Shown piece by piece: positions 1 through 8,209 of a stretch of DNA of 64,000 nt. Positions within the stretch are counted from its first letter, which is position 1; every line of letters starts with the position of its first letter. Made by a program: the position numbers and the translations under genes. The DNA comes from Thiomonas bhubaneswarensis (GTDB taxonomy: Bacteria; Pseudomonadota; Gammaproteobacteria; Burkholderiales; Burkholderiaceae_C): NCBI RefSeq assembly GCF_001418255.1, contig NZ_LIPV01000007.1:1-64000 (forward strand), in the 5' to 3' direction. Under the pieces are notes generated by a model that saw only the letters and a program-made list of their open reading frames with translations, was not told where the DNA came from and made no database searches.

Positions 1-17
1 CCAGGGACGACCGGCGC

Positions 18-58
18 GCGGTGAGCTGCTCCGGGCTACGCCCTTCGCAGCTCACCGC
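18..58. repeat. Long stem-loop at left edge
   Basis: A perfect 12-base inverted repeat (18-29 and 47-58) encloses a second small hairpin, GGGC/GCCC at 33-36 and 40-43. There is no T-run, so a classic terminator is unlikely. It may be the end structure of a gene left of the window or a REP-like intergenic element. The inverted repeat is read directly; the role is unknown. Confidence 0.5.
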
Positions 59-103
59 TTCAAAGACTTACACCACGCCAGGGGACATTACCTCCGCCTG
101 CTC

Positions 104-126
104 AACCCGGCTTCCTGCCGGGTTTT
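104..126 (+). terminator. Rho-independent terminator
   Basis: AACCCGGC and GCCGGGTT form an 8-bp stem around a short loop, followed by a T-run at 121-127. It lies upstream of the CtaG-like gene and probably ends a transcript entering from the left edge. Confidence 0.8.
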
Positions 127-219
127 TCATGTCTTGCCCATGTCGTGACCAATCTGAGCCCTGACCACGCTACAGTGCGGTATTCGTCTTCGGTTGATTC
201 TGTCTTTCCGTTTTCCGGC

Positions 220-1095
220 ATGGATGCCCTGTTGCGCTGGTTCATACCCTGGGAACTGTCCCCGACCGCCCTCTTCCTGCTGGCGGCGGCGGCAGTCATC
301 TACGTCCGCGGTTGCCGCAGAAGACGGACCTCGATTTCGCGACAGATTCGCTTCTGGCTCGGCTGGGTGTTGATGTGGCAGGCCTTTCAGACCCGGTGGG
401 ATTACTACGCCGAACATCAGTTTTTTGTGCATATCAGCCAGCAGCTTTCGCTGCATGATTTTGCCCCTCTGCTCATCATGTGGAGCTATCCGCTGAGCAC
501 CCTGCGCGCTGGCATTCCGCTGCACTGGCGCCTTCGCTGGCTGAGGCCGCTGAATCGCTCGGTCGTGGTTCGGGGCATCAAGGTGGTGATGTTCAATCCG
601 CTGTTTGCCGCCGTCCTGTTTGGCGGCATGGCCTTGCTCTGGCTGATTCCGTCGTTTCACCCCTTCGTCATGCTCAACGCGCCCACCTACCGCTTGATGA
701 ACTGGAGCATGGCACTCGATGGTCTGTTGTTCTGGTGGCTTGTTCTGGACACACGGCCTAGTCCGCCTGCACACCTGTCTCCGGGCAAGCGCGTTTTGTT
801 GCCTTTGCTGGCGATGCTGCCGACCATGGTGTGGGGCGCCATTCTCGCCCTGAGCATGACCGACTATTACCCGATCTACGAGATTTGCGGCAGAGCGCTG
901 AACCTTGATCCGCTGACTGACCAACATCTGGGTGGCCTGATCCTGTGGATTCCAGGATCGTTCGCCATGGTGCTGGCCAGCATGATCGCGCTTCGCCACT
1001 GGATGCGCCTCTCTGACAGGGGGCGCCTCAAGAAGCGGGGCTCGGGCCAAGCCGCTGGGTCCGCTGTTGCGCCGATCACCCCGCCCGCCGTCTAA
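220..1095 (+). CDS. ctaG: Cytochrome c oxidase assembly factor, CtaG (caa3) family
   Basis: Polytopic membrane protein of about 291 residues resembling the caa3-type CtaG family, which supports copper-site assembly of haem-copper oxidases. It shows six or seven hydrophobic segments, a conserved-looking HDFAPLL stretch after the second segment and a basic cytoplasmic tail. The frame is open from 145, but the ATG at 220 starts close to the first hydrophobic region and avoids an unusual polar N-terminal extension, so it is preferred. The gene converges on rnr with about 20 bases between stops. No oxidase subunit genes are visible, so the partner enzyme is unknown. Confidence 0.75.
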   Translation: MDALLRWFIPWELSPTALFLLAAAAVIYVRGCRRRRTSISRQIRFWLGWVLMWQAFQTRWDYYAEHQFFVHISQQLSLHDFAPLLIMWSYPLSTLRAGIPLHWRLRWLRPLNRSVVVRGIKVVMFNPLFAAVLFGGMALLWLIPSFHPFVMLNAPTYRLMNWSMALDGLLFWWLVLDTRPSPPAHLSPGKRVLLPLLAMLPTMVWGAILALSMTDYYPIYEICGRALNLDPLTDQHLGGLILWIPGSFAMVLASMIALRHWMRLSDRGRLKKRGSGQAAGSAVAPITPPAV

Positions 1096-1115
1096 CCTTG
1101 CCGGAGCCTTGAGCC

Positions 1116-3512
1116 TCAGCGCGATCTCTTGCGCGAACCGCCGGGCTGCACCGCCTTGCGCGCAGCCGAAGTCTTGCCCTTGCCTGCCTTGCCTTTGGAT
1201 ACGGCCGTTGCAGAGGTTTTGACCGGCGCCTCGGCGGTGCGACGGGCATTTTTGCCAGCCGACTTCGTCGCACCATGGGTCGAAGCCCGGGACTTGCGCA
1301 CACCCGAAGACATCTGCGGATTCAGCGCGAAGACGTCTTCATCCACCCCCTTGATCTCACCGGAGGTAGGCAGCGGCTTGTTGGACGGCATGGCTTTGCC
1401 GCCCTCACGCACCATGCGAAAGTCGATCTTCCTGCCGTCGAGATCGACGCGACTGACCTGCACGAGCAGACGTCCTCCCAGGGCATAGCGAATGCCGGTG
1501 CGCTCTCCGCGCAGTTCACCCCGAGCCTCGTCGTAGCGAAAATAATCGGCACCGATCTCGGATACGTGAACAAGCCCTTCGACGAACAGCGCGTCCAACT
1601 GCACGAACAAACCGAAACTGGTTACTGCGGTGATCGTTCCCGCATATTCCTCGCCCAGTTTGTCGCGCATGTACCAGCATTTCAACCAGCTCTCGACATC
1701 CCGGCTGGCTTCGTCCGCCCGGCGCTCGTTGGCGGAACAATGAACTCCCACCGCTTCCCAGATCGGCATGTCCTTGGCCTGCTGCTTGCTCACAGGCGCA
1801 GCAGGTGCCACGCTGCCGGCCTGACGCTGCGGCACACGGCGTGCGTTCTGCTCACCGCGATTGAGCGCAATGCGCTCGCTGAACTTCGGGGTGTAGTGCG
1901 AACCATGCAGAATGGCCTTGATGCCCCGGTGCGTGAGCAGATCCGGATAACGCCGAATCGGACTGGTGAAGTGGGTATAAGCCGGGTACGCCAGGCCGAA
2001 ATGCCCGCTGTTATGCGGCGTGTAGATCGCCTGCTGCATGGAGCGCAAAAGAAGTGTCTGGATCTGCAAAGCATCGGGCCTGTCCTCGATGGACTGCGCC
2101 AAAGCCTGATAGTCGGCCGGTTCAGGCGTGCCCTTGCTGCCCAAGGTGAGCCCGAGATTGCGCAGCAAGGTACGCAAGGTCTCAAGTTTCTCGGGCGTCG
2201 GCCCTTCATGCACCCTGTAGAGCGCAAGCTGCTTGTTTCGTTGCAGAAAATCGGCGGCACATACATTGGCCGACAGCATGCACTCCTCGATGAGACGGTG
2301 CGCGTCGTTTCGATGCCTTGGCACGATCGCCTCGATTTTGCCCGCCGCATTGACCACGATCTGCGTCTCGGGAATGTCGAGATCAAGGGCGCCCCGAACC
2401 TGACGGGATTTCAGCAGCGCATGAAACACCGCATGCAGATTGAGCAGATGAGGCACCAGCGGCGCACGCTCGCGCGCCAGCTTGCCCGCCGTATTCGACA
2501 GGATGTCCGCAACCTCCGTGTAGGTCAGCCTGGCCTGCGAGCGCATGACCGCGGGATAGAACTGATAGGCCTTGAGTTCTCCCTGCGCAGTGATCAGCAT
2601 GTCGCACACCATGCACAGCCGATCTACCTGCGGATTGAGCGAACACAGGCCGTTGCTCAACTTCTCCGGCAGCATGGGGATGACTCGCCTGGGGAAGTAC
2701 ACCGAGGTCGCACGTTCCAGCGCGTCCGCATCCAGTTCGGTGCCCTCGCGCACATAGTGCGACACGTCGGCGATGGCCACCAGCAGCCGCCAGCCCTTGC
2801 TGCGGCCTACCTTCGCGGGCTCGCAATACACCGCATCGTCAAAATCGCGCGCATCCTCGCCGTCGATGGTGACGAGCGCCACATCGCGCAAATCGATCCG
2901 TCCCGCCGAATCCGCATCGCGAACAGCGTCGGGCAGAGCCGCGCTCTCCCTTGATGCGCCGTCCGAAAAAACATGCGGCACACCGTACTTGCGCACCGCA
3001 ATCTCGATTTCCATCCCGGGGTCGTCGAGTTCCCCGAGCACTTCCAGCACCCGCCCCACCGGTTGCACGTTCGGCAAAGGCGGCTGAGTGATCTCCGCAC
3101 TCACGACCTGCCCCGGTCGCGCCTTGCCAACGGCATCCGGCGAGATCAGGATGTCCTGCACGTAGCGCTTGTCTTCCGGCGCCAGCAACCACGCCCCCCC
3201 CTCCTGCAACAAACGTCCGATGATGGGCCGCGTGCTGCGCTCCAGAATGGCGATGATCTGCCCCTCCGTTCGTCCCCGGCGATCGGGCTTGCCCACCCTC
3301 ACGCGCACCCTGTCCAGATGCAGCACCGTTCGCATCTGCTGGGGCGGGAGATAAACATCCGGGCCGCCGTCGTCCGGCGTGACAAACCCATGACCATCGC
3401 GATGACCGCGCACGATACCTTCAACAATCACGGAAGATCCTTTTTTTGGCTGCTCGACGCAGCGTTGCGGCTCAGGCGCCGCAGGGAGATGAAACTTGGC
3501 ATTGTTCTGCAT
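1116..3512 (-). CDS. rnr: Ribonuclease R
   Basis: Processive 3'-5' exoribonuclease that degrades structured RNA. Order in the protein: N-terminal OB/cold-shock RNA-binding region, RNB catalytic domain, S1 domain near the C-terminus (EEYAGTITAV onward), and a long Lys/Arg/Ala-rich tail typical of proteobacterial RNase R. The catalytic Asp cluster DGEDARDFDDA is at about residues 217-227 of the 798-residue form. An upstream start at 3557 would add 15 residues; ATG 3512 is chosen because the upstream part is not conserved-looking. The gene is divergent from the tRNA-Leu pair. Confidence 0.95.
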   Translation of the reverse strand: MQNNAKFHLPAAPEPQRCVEQPKKGSSVIVEGIVRGHRDGHGFVTPDDGGPDVYLPPQQMRTVLHLDRVRVRVGKPDRRGRTEGQIIAILERSTRPIIGRLLQEGGAWLLAPEDKRYVQDILISPDAVGKARPGQVVSAEITQPPLPNVQPVGRVLEVLGELDDPGMEIEIAVRKYGVPHVFSDGASRESAALPDAVRDADSAGRIDLRDVALVTIDGEDARDFDDAVYCEPAKVGRSKGWRLLVAIADVSHYVREGTELDADALERATSVYFPRRVIPMLPEKLSNGLCSLNPQVDRLCMVCDMLITAQGELKAYQFYPAVMRSQARLTYTEVADILSNTAGKLARERAPLVPHLLNLHAVFHALLKSRQVRGALDLDIPETQIVVNAAGKIEAIVPRHRNDAHRLIEECMLSANVCAADFLQRNKQLALYRVHEGPTPEKLETLRTLLRNLGLTLGSKGTPEPADYQALAQSIEDRPDALQIQTLLLRSMQQAIYTPHNSGHFGLAYPAYTHFTSPIRRYPDLLTHRGIKAILHGSHYTPKFSERIALNRGEQNARRVPQRQAGSVAPAAPVSKQQAKDMPIWEAVGVHCSANERRADEASRDVESWLKCWYMRDKLGEEYAGTITAVTSFGLFVQLDALFVEGLVHVSEIGADYFRYDEARGELRGERTGIRYALGGRLLVQVSRVDLDGRKIDFRMVREGGKAMPSNKPLPTSGEIKGVDEDVFALNPQMSSGVRKSRASTHGATKSAGKNARRTAEAPVKTSATAVSKGKAGKGKTSAARKAVQPGGSRKRSR

Positions 3513-3560
3513 CGCATTATCACCGCCAACCGGGAATAGCCTGAAATTGCGCACCAAGTC

Positions 3561-3588
3561 TTTACAGCCAAATTCATTATGCTAAGAT
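3561..3588 (+). promoter_or_regulatory. Probable sigma-70 promoter of tRNA-Leu
   Basis: TTTACA (3561-3566) and TAAGAT (3583-3588) are separated by 16 bases, and the tRNA starts 14 bases downstream. This is a good match to a housekeeping promoter. It was found by eye and not scored. Confidence 0.6.
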
Positions 3589-3601
3589 GACACCTTTCGC
3601 T

Positions 3602-3686
<85 letters not shown>

Positions 3687-3706
3687 AATCAATGAAGCAA
3701 GCACAG

Positions 3707-3731
3707 ACGGGGGATTTCGATTCCCCGTTTT
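3707..3731 (+). terminator. Hairpin after the first tRNA-Leu
   Basis: ACGGGG (3707-3712) pairs with CCCCGT (3723-3728), followed by a short T-run. It could be a weak terminator or a processing signal between the two tRNAs. Confidence 0.5.
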
Positions 3732-3763
3732 GCTTTGTGTCAGGCACAAAGCCTGAACTCCCG

Positions 3764-3850
3764 GCCGGGATGGCGGAATCGGTAGACGCAGTGGACTCAA
3801 AATCCACCGCCCTTAAAAGCGTGCGGGTTCGAGTCCCGCTCCCGGCACCA
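3764..3850 (+). tRNA. tRNA-Leu (anticodon CAA), integration target
   Basis: Acceptor arms GCCGGGA and TCCCGGC pair. The anticodon loop CTCAAAA gives CAA, reading UUG. A long variable arm is present and CCA is encoded at the end. An integrase gene begins 173 bases after its 3' end. A near-copy of its last 16 bases appears at 13227-13241, so it appears to be the attachment site of the adjacent element. The tRNA itself is intact. Confidence 0.97.
3835..3850. other. Probable attL core (tRNA-Leu 3' end)
   Basis: The last 16 bases of tRNA-Leu(CAA), CCCGCTCCCGGCACCA, recur at 13227-13241 with one G missing. Integrases of this family commonly use tRNA 3' ends as attachment cores. Confidence 0.55.
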
Positions 3851-3874
3851 CTTGATTGTTCACCGTTGTTCGCT

Positions 3875-3919
3875 AACGGCCGGAAATCCTAAGGAAAACA
3901 AGGGATTCCGGCCGTTTTT
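3875..3919 (+). terminator. Terminator at the left end of the element
   Basis: AACGGCCGGAA (3875-3885) and TTCCGGCCGTT (3906-3916) form a perfect 11-bp stem followed by five Ts. It would end tRNA-Leu transcription and insulate the integrase gene. Confidence 0.75.
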
Positions 3920-3954
3920 CTTTCATAGCTGTTCGCCGTTGGTTGTTTGCATCC

Positions 3955-4005
3955 GGGGGCAAATAGGGGCAAGAATGGGGGCATGTCCCCACCCCGTGGG
4001 GGCAA
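3955..4005 (+). repeat. GGGGGCAA direct repeats, left end (putative arm sites)
   Basis: Four copies of (G)GGGGCAA/T begin at 3955, 3966, 3977 and 3998, about one or two helical turns apart. Three further copies lie inside the start of the integrase gene (4123, 4156, 4182). Two copies in the same orientation occur near the right end. Similar motifs commonly act as arm-type sites of tyrosine integrases; that role is inferred. Confidence 0.6.
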
Positions 4006-4023
4006 GCTGGAGAAAAACTCACC

Positions 4024-5247
4024 ATGCCCCTCACAGATACAGCCATCCGAAACGCCAAGCCGGGCGCCAAAGCCGTGAAGCTCTTCGACGGTGGAGGCCT
4101 CTATCTCGAAGTCACGCCGGCCGGGGGCAAGCTCTGGCGCCTCAAGTATCGACATGGGGGCAAGGAAAAGCGCCTTGCCTTGGGGGCATATCCGGTCATT
4201 GGCCTGCGCGATGCCCGTGATCGGCGCGACGCGGCCAAGCGCCAGCTCGCGGACGGTATAGACCCAGGCGCGGCCCGCCAGATCGAAAAAATCAGGGTTG
4301 CGCAGCTCGCGGCGGATTCTTTCGAGGCCGTCCTGGGCGACTTTGCCGCGACACACCTCAAAGCCAAGAGCGAGACGTACCGGACACATTTTCTGAGCCG
4401 GATGGAGCGCCTGGTGCTGCCCTACCTAGGCAGCCGCCCTGTGGCGGAGATTTCCGCCCCCGAAGTGCTGGCCGTGGTGCGCCGCATCGAGCAACGGGGG
4501 TTATCCGACACGGCGCACCGCACCCTGCAGAACATCGGTCAGGTGTGCCGGTTCGCGGTGGCAACGGCCCGCGCGACTGCCGACCCGACCGCCTCCCTGC
4601 GCGGCGCACTGGCTCCGCACAGAGAAACGCATCAGCCCGCGCCGGCCGACGACCCCGCCGCAGTGGGCGCCATACTGCGCGCGATGGATGCCTTCAAAGG
4701 CGGCGCTGTGGTCGGTTCGGCCCTGCGTCTGCTGCCGATGGTGTTTGTACGCCCTGGCGAGCTGCGCAAGGCTCGGTGGGAGCAGATCGACCTCGACGCC
4801 GCGGAGTGGAAATTCCATGCCACAAAAACCGAGGTTGATCACCTGGTACCGCTCAGCACACAGGCCGTTGCCATCCTGCGCGACCTCAAGCTCCTGACCG
4901 GAAACCTGCGCGGCGGCTGGGTGTTCCCTGGCGGGCGCAGCCCAATGCGCCCCATGAGCGATATGGCGATCAATGCTGCCCTCCGCCGCCTGGGCGTGGA
5001 CACACGGGCCGAGCTGACCGGCCACGGCTGGCGCGCGGTGGCCCGCACCTTTCTGCACGAGCGCCTGGGCTATCGCCCGGAGGTGATCGAAATGCAGCTC
5101 GCGCATGCAGTGCCCGACACGCTCGGCCGGGCCTACAACCGCACCCGTTTTTCCGACGAGCGCAAGGCGATGATGCAGGCATGGAGCAACTATTTGGACA
5201 AACTCAAGGCCGGCGCGGAGGTGATTCAACTGCCTGGCGCTGCCTGA
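4024..5247 (+). CDS. Tyrosine site-specific integrase, P4 type
   Basis: A 407-residue recombinase catalysing insertion and excision of the element. An N-terminal DUF4102-like arm-binding domain (about 1-90) is followed by a core-binding SAM-like region (about 100-195) and the catalytic domain. Catalytic residues visible: Arg243, Lys268, His334-x-x-Arg337, His361 and Tyr371. Length is normal for P4-type integrases. The start is supported by a GGAG motif about ten bases upstream. It lies directly after its tRNA target, and the gene appears intact, so the element may still be mobile. Confidence 0.95.
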   Translation: MPLTDTAIRNAKPGAKAVKLFDGGGLYLEVTPAGGKLWRLKYRHGGKEKRLALGAYPVIGLRDARDRRDAAKRQLADGIDPGAARQIEKIRVAQLAADSFEAVLGDFAATHLKAKSETYRTHFLSRMERLVLPYLGSRPVAEISAPEVLAVVRRIEQRGLSDTAHRTLQNIGQVCRFAVATARATADPTASLRGALAPHRETHQPAPADDPAAVGAILRAMDAFKGGAVVGSALRLLPMVFVRPGELRKARWEQIDLDAAEWKFHATKTEVDHLVPLSTQAVAILRDLKLLTGNLRGGWVFPGGRSPMRPMSDMAINAALRRLGVDTRAELTGHGWRAVARTFLHERLGYRPEVIEMQLAHAVPDTLGRAYNRTRFSDERKAMMQAWSNYLDKLKAGAEVIQLPGAA

Positions 5248-5348
5248 TTGCAACCGCGCCCGGCGGTTCCGGGCAAAAAAGGCGGGACGTGCAGCGCGCC
5301 AACGCTGCGCGCCCCTGACCACGAGGTGCACATTAGAGGTGCGACAAC

Positions 5349-5837
5349 ATGGCTACTGCATATCCTATGCCGGCGCTTGATCCGGCCGTCTACACCGCTC
5401 GCGAGGTGGCAACCATTCGGCGCAGCATGCGCCTGCTGGAGCGCGGCCTGCGCAGCGGCTCGCCGGTTCTTGGATCGCCAATAGCGGCGGGCGCCTATCT
5501 GCGCCTGTGGATCGGAGCAGCAGATCGTGAAATCTTCGCGGCCCTGTTTCTCGACACACAGAATCGGCTGATCGAGGCCGAGGAGCTTTTTCGCGGCACC
5601 TTGGCGGAGACTAGCGTTTACCCGCGCGAGGTTCTGCGCTTCGCCTTGCGCCACAACGCCGCGTCGGTTCTGCTGGCACACAACCACCCAAGCGGAGCAG
5701 CGGAGCCCTCGGTGGCGGACCGGACGCTGACCACGGCCCTGCGCGACGCCCTTGCCCTGGTCGATGTGCGCGTGGCGGATCATCTGATCGTCACCCGCAG
5801 CGCCACGTACTCCTTTGCGGATCATGGGCTGCTCTGA
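5349..5837 (+). CDS. RadC-like JAB/MPN domain protein of the element
   Basis: A 162-residue protein with a JAMM-type motif, HNHPSG at 111-116 and Asp124 downstream. It lacks the N-terminal helix-hairpin-helix domain of full-length RadC, as is usual for short RadC-like proteins (YkfG/YeeS type) on mobile elements. The biochemical role of this family is unsettled; despite the name, a DNA-repair role is not established. An AGAGGT ribosome-binding site sits about 10 bases before the ATG. It follows the integrase on the same strand with about 100 bases between. Confidence 0.85.
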   Translation: MATAYPMPALDPAVYTAREVATIRRSMRLLERGLRSGSPVLGSPIAAGAYLRLWIGAADREIFAALFLDTQNRLIEAEELFRGTLAETSVYPREVLRFALRHNAASVLLAHNHPSGAAEPSVADRTLTTALRDALALVDVRVADHLIVTRSATYSFADHGLL

Positions 5838-5942
5838 CAGCCGATAGCATTGTTTTGCCCGGCCTAGGTTTGGCCGCCGAAAACCTGCCGCCCCTGGGCA
5901 GGCTGGCCGGGCACCCATACAGGGCCGCGCAGTGGGAGCGCA

Positions 5943-6722
5943 ATGATGGCACGCATCCATCCCGCCTTTGAGCAAGTGAAGCGCCACCTAGAGGCGCAGG
6001 GAAAGCTTGACGATCCTCGCGTGAAGCAATTCTTCGAACAAAGCGAGCTGCAGGATTTTTGGGACCTATCGGGCTCCACCCTGCGCCAAGCGCAGGACAT
6101 CGACGCTCAGCTTGATGAGGCCACCAACTTTGTCGGCGCTTTTCTAACGCCCTACTGGATTGGAATTGGCGTTTCGGACACCAGAAAAACGGATGCCCCT
6201 AGGTCTTTCAAGGGGCAGCTTCTCAAGGCCATCTCGGACGCTGGCCCACGTAGAAAACGGGCCGCCGATCTGGCCGAAAAACTTGCTGCGGAGTTGGACG
6301 CGCTGGAGGGAAGTCCAGACGCGCCGGACGCCTTGCGCCTGTGGCTGTTCGCCGCGACGCACCTGCCGAATATGGAGGTGGCGGCACCTGGTGGAACCGT
6401 CCGTCTCATCCCGACATCCTCCGCCCTGCTATCGCTGGCTGAAGAGTTGAAAACTCCGATTGTCGTCTCCGAGGCATGGCTAAATGGCTCACAAAAAATC
6501 GGCTGGTGGGATTGGTTGAGCGCGGCCATCGATAACCTTTGCGAGACCGAGGAATTCACTGAAGTCTGCTTCAAAGTACGTGATGAGGATTGGTGGAACA
6601 TCGCGAAAGTGCTTTTTGGCAACGATCACCACGAGCTGATCGACCTCGACAGCGCGAAAAAAGAAATCGCCAAAGTGAAAAAGCGAGTCGCACGGGCCCG
6701 TAACCCCGGCCGAAAGAATTAA
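5943..6722 (+). CDS. Unknown 259-residue protein of the element
   Basis: I do not recognise this protein. It is soluble-looking, with no signal peptide or membrane segment. The N-terminal half is acidic and helical, the middle has a hydrophobic patch around RLWLFAATHLPNM, Trp-rich pieces (GWWDWL, DWWNIAK) follow, and the last 30 residues are strongly basic. By eye it is more AT-rich than its neighbours. Two Met codons open the frame, preceded by GGGAG. It sits alone between the RadC-like gene and the regulatory/replication block, a common location for accessory cargo. Any anti-phage or helper-interference role is speculation. Confidence 0.7.
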   Translation: MMARIHPAFEQVKRHLEAQGKLDDPRVKQFFEQSELQDFWDLSGSTLRQAQDIDAQLDEATNFVGAFLTPYWIGIGVSDTRKTDAPRSFKGQLLKAISDAGPRRKRAADLAEKLAAELDALEGSPDAPDALRLWLFAATHLPNMEVAAPGGTVRLIPTSSALLSLAEELKTPIVVSEAWLNGSQKIGWWDWLSAAIDNLCETEEFTEVCFKVRDEDWWNIAKVLFGNDHHELIDLDSAKKEIAKVKKRVARARNPGRKN

Positions 6723-6844
6723 CGCAACAAAAGGCCCGCAACAGAGCGGATCGTTATTCCATCCAATAGCGCAAAACGCACCCTTAACAGCCGTATCTGC
6801 GGACGCGAAGATTCGCCCCAGTCCTTACCACAACTGGAGCAATC

Positions 6845-7090
6845 ATGTCGCGCACATCGCCCCACAAGTCCGCCCCCACGGTCGCCCCGGCGGCCTTCAA
6901 CATTCACCCGGATGCGCTTATCCGGCGCAAGCAAATCCTCGGAGCTGATGGCAACCCGCCGTTGCTTGCGATTGGCGCAACAAAGTTTCATGCGTTGATC
7001 GCCGAAGGCCGGCTGCCAAAGCCGCGCAAGATCGGTAGCGCCAGCTTTTGGCGCGTCGGCGACCTGCTCGACGCCATCGCGCGGCTGTGA
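6845..7090 (+). CDS. AlpA-family excisionase/regulator
   Basis: An 81-residue winged-helix protein. Residues about 40-81 hold the AlpA pattern: recognition helix around IGATKFHALIAEG, then LPKPRKIG and the Trp-containing wing ASFWRV. Proteins of this family act as excisionases or activators of integrase expression in P4-like elements and PICIs. GGAGC precedes the start. The stop overlaps the next ATG (TGATG at 7088-7092), so the two genes are translationally coupled. It opens the replication operon. Confidence 0.85.
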   Translation: MSRTSPHKSAPTVAPAAFNIHPDALIRRKQILGADGNPPLLAIGATKFHALIAEGRLPKPRKIGSASFWRVGDLLDAIARL

Positions 7091-7374
7091 TGGTCAGCGA
7101 TCCAGCCAAGCGCGATCTGTGGAAGCGGCGCATTGGCGCCTCGATCAAGCGTGTGCACATCCTCCGTCAGGCCAGGGCATACCAGCACGGGATGCCCCTG
7201 CATCTGTTGCGCCAACTGCGGGACCTGGTTCACGCGGCCAAGCACGCTCGCGGCGATAGGTTCGAGCATCGCGGGCTCGGCTACGTGATCCAGCGCCGCG
7301 CCATTTTCGATCGCTTGGAATTGGAGGACGGGACCTTCGTGTGTGGACTCGGCGGGGGGATTTTCCGTGACTGA
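7090..7374 (+). CDS. Small basic protein of the replication operon, function unknown
   Basis: A 94-residue protein beginning MVSDPAKRDL, with a basic amphipathic N-terminus and no recognised domain. Its ATG overlaps the alpA stop and its own stop overlaps the primase GTG by 8 bases. It is therefore part of a tightly packed operon, and a role in replication or its control is a guess from position only. The same frame is open upstream to 7048, but the overlapping ATG at 7090 fits the coupled arrangement. Confidence 0.7.
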   Translation: MVSDPAKRDLWKRRIGASIKRVHILRQARAYQHGMPLHLLRQLRDLVHAAKHARGDRFEHRGLGYVIQRRAIFDRLELEDGTFVCGLGGGIFRD

Positions 7375-8209
7375 CGCCCCGCCCTTCGACGTCGCCGGCC
7401 TGCGTGTCGGCGAAAACCGCCTGCCCTGCCCGCAGTGCGACCGTGGCCCCAAAGACAAAGCCCTGGCCGTTCGGCGCGAGGCGGACGGCCGCGTGGTGTG
7501 GCGCTGCCACCGCTGCGGCTGGTCCGGCGCAAGTGGCCGTGAAACTCGGCCCGCAGCACCACCGCCAAGGCCAGCCAAGCCCGAGCGCCACACCGATGGC
7601 CTGGCACCGTGGGCCGCCAAGGAATGGGCCGCAGCGCAGCCGCTGCATGGCGCCGCCCGCGACTACCTGAAGGCGCGCGCCTGCTGCATTCCGCCCGAGG
7701 GCTCGCACCTGCGCTGCAACCCGGCATTGCGCCATCCAACCGGCTACACCGGGCCCGGCCTAGTCGCGCTGGTGACGGATGCGCTGACCGGCCAGCCTTG
7801 CTCGATTCACCGCACCTGGGTGCTCGCCAGCGGTGAGAAGGCGCCCATCGACACGCCGCGCCTGCTGGCCGCCGGCCATCGCAAGGCGGGCGGCGTGATC
7901 CGCCTGTTTCCCCGCGAGAAGGGGCAGCCGCTTGGCGTTGCCGAGGGCATTGAAACTGCGCTGAGCTTGGCCTGGGCCGAGGTTCCTGTGTGGGCGGCCA
8001 TCGACGCCGGCAACCTGGCGCAATTTCCTGTCCTGCCCGGCGTGCCCGAGCTGTTGATCGCGGAGGACGCCGACGCCGCAGGCGAGGCGGCATCGGCCGA
8101 ATGCGCCGCGCGCTGGCGCGCTGCTGGCCGCCGCACGCGCCTGGTCCGTCCCGATCCAGGCGACAACGATTTGAACGATTCCGCGAGGGCCTATGCCGGT
8201 CATGAGTGA
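7367..8209 (+). CDS. TOPRIM DNA primase of the element
   Basis: About 280 residues. An N-terminal zinc-ribbon (Cys21, Cys24, Cys47, Cys50) is followed by a linker and a TOPRIM domain with GVAEGIETAL near residue 190 and the acidic AEDADAAG motif near 230. This is the layout of phage primase-helicase zinc-binding/TOPRIM primases that lay down primers for replication. The proposed start is GTG 7367, which overlaps the previous stop; an ATG at 7343 would add 8 residues. It overlaps the helicase start by 8 bases. Confidence 0.88.
   Translation: MTDAPPFDVAGLRVGENRLPCPQCDRGPKDKALAVRREADGRVVWRCHRCGWSGASGRETRPAAPPPRPAKPERHTDGLAPWAAKEWAAAQPLHGAARDYLKARACCIPPEGSHLRCNPALRHPTGYTGPGLVALVTDALTGQPCSIHRTWVLASGEKAPIDTPRLLAAGHRKAGGVIRLFPREKGQPLGVAEGIETALSLAWAEVPVWAAIDAGNLAQFPVLPGVPELLIAEDADAAGEAASAECAARWRAAGRRTRLVRPDPGDNDLNDSARAYAGHE

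Noticed and set aside
127-1050. 307-residue minus-strand ORF opposite the ctaG-like gene
   Set aside because: Gln/Arg/His-rich composition and no domain; the plus strand has membrane segments and family motifs.
1275-2954. 559-residue plus-strand ORF opposite rnr
   Set aside because: Antisense shadow of RNase R.
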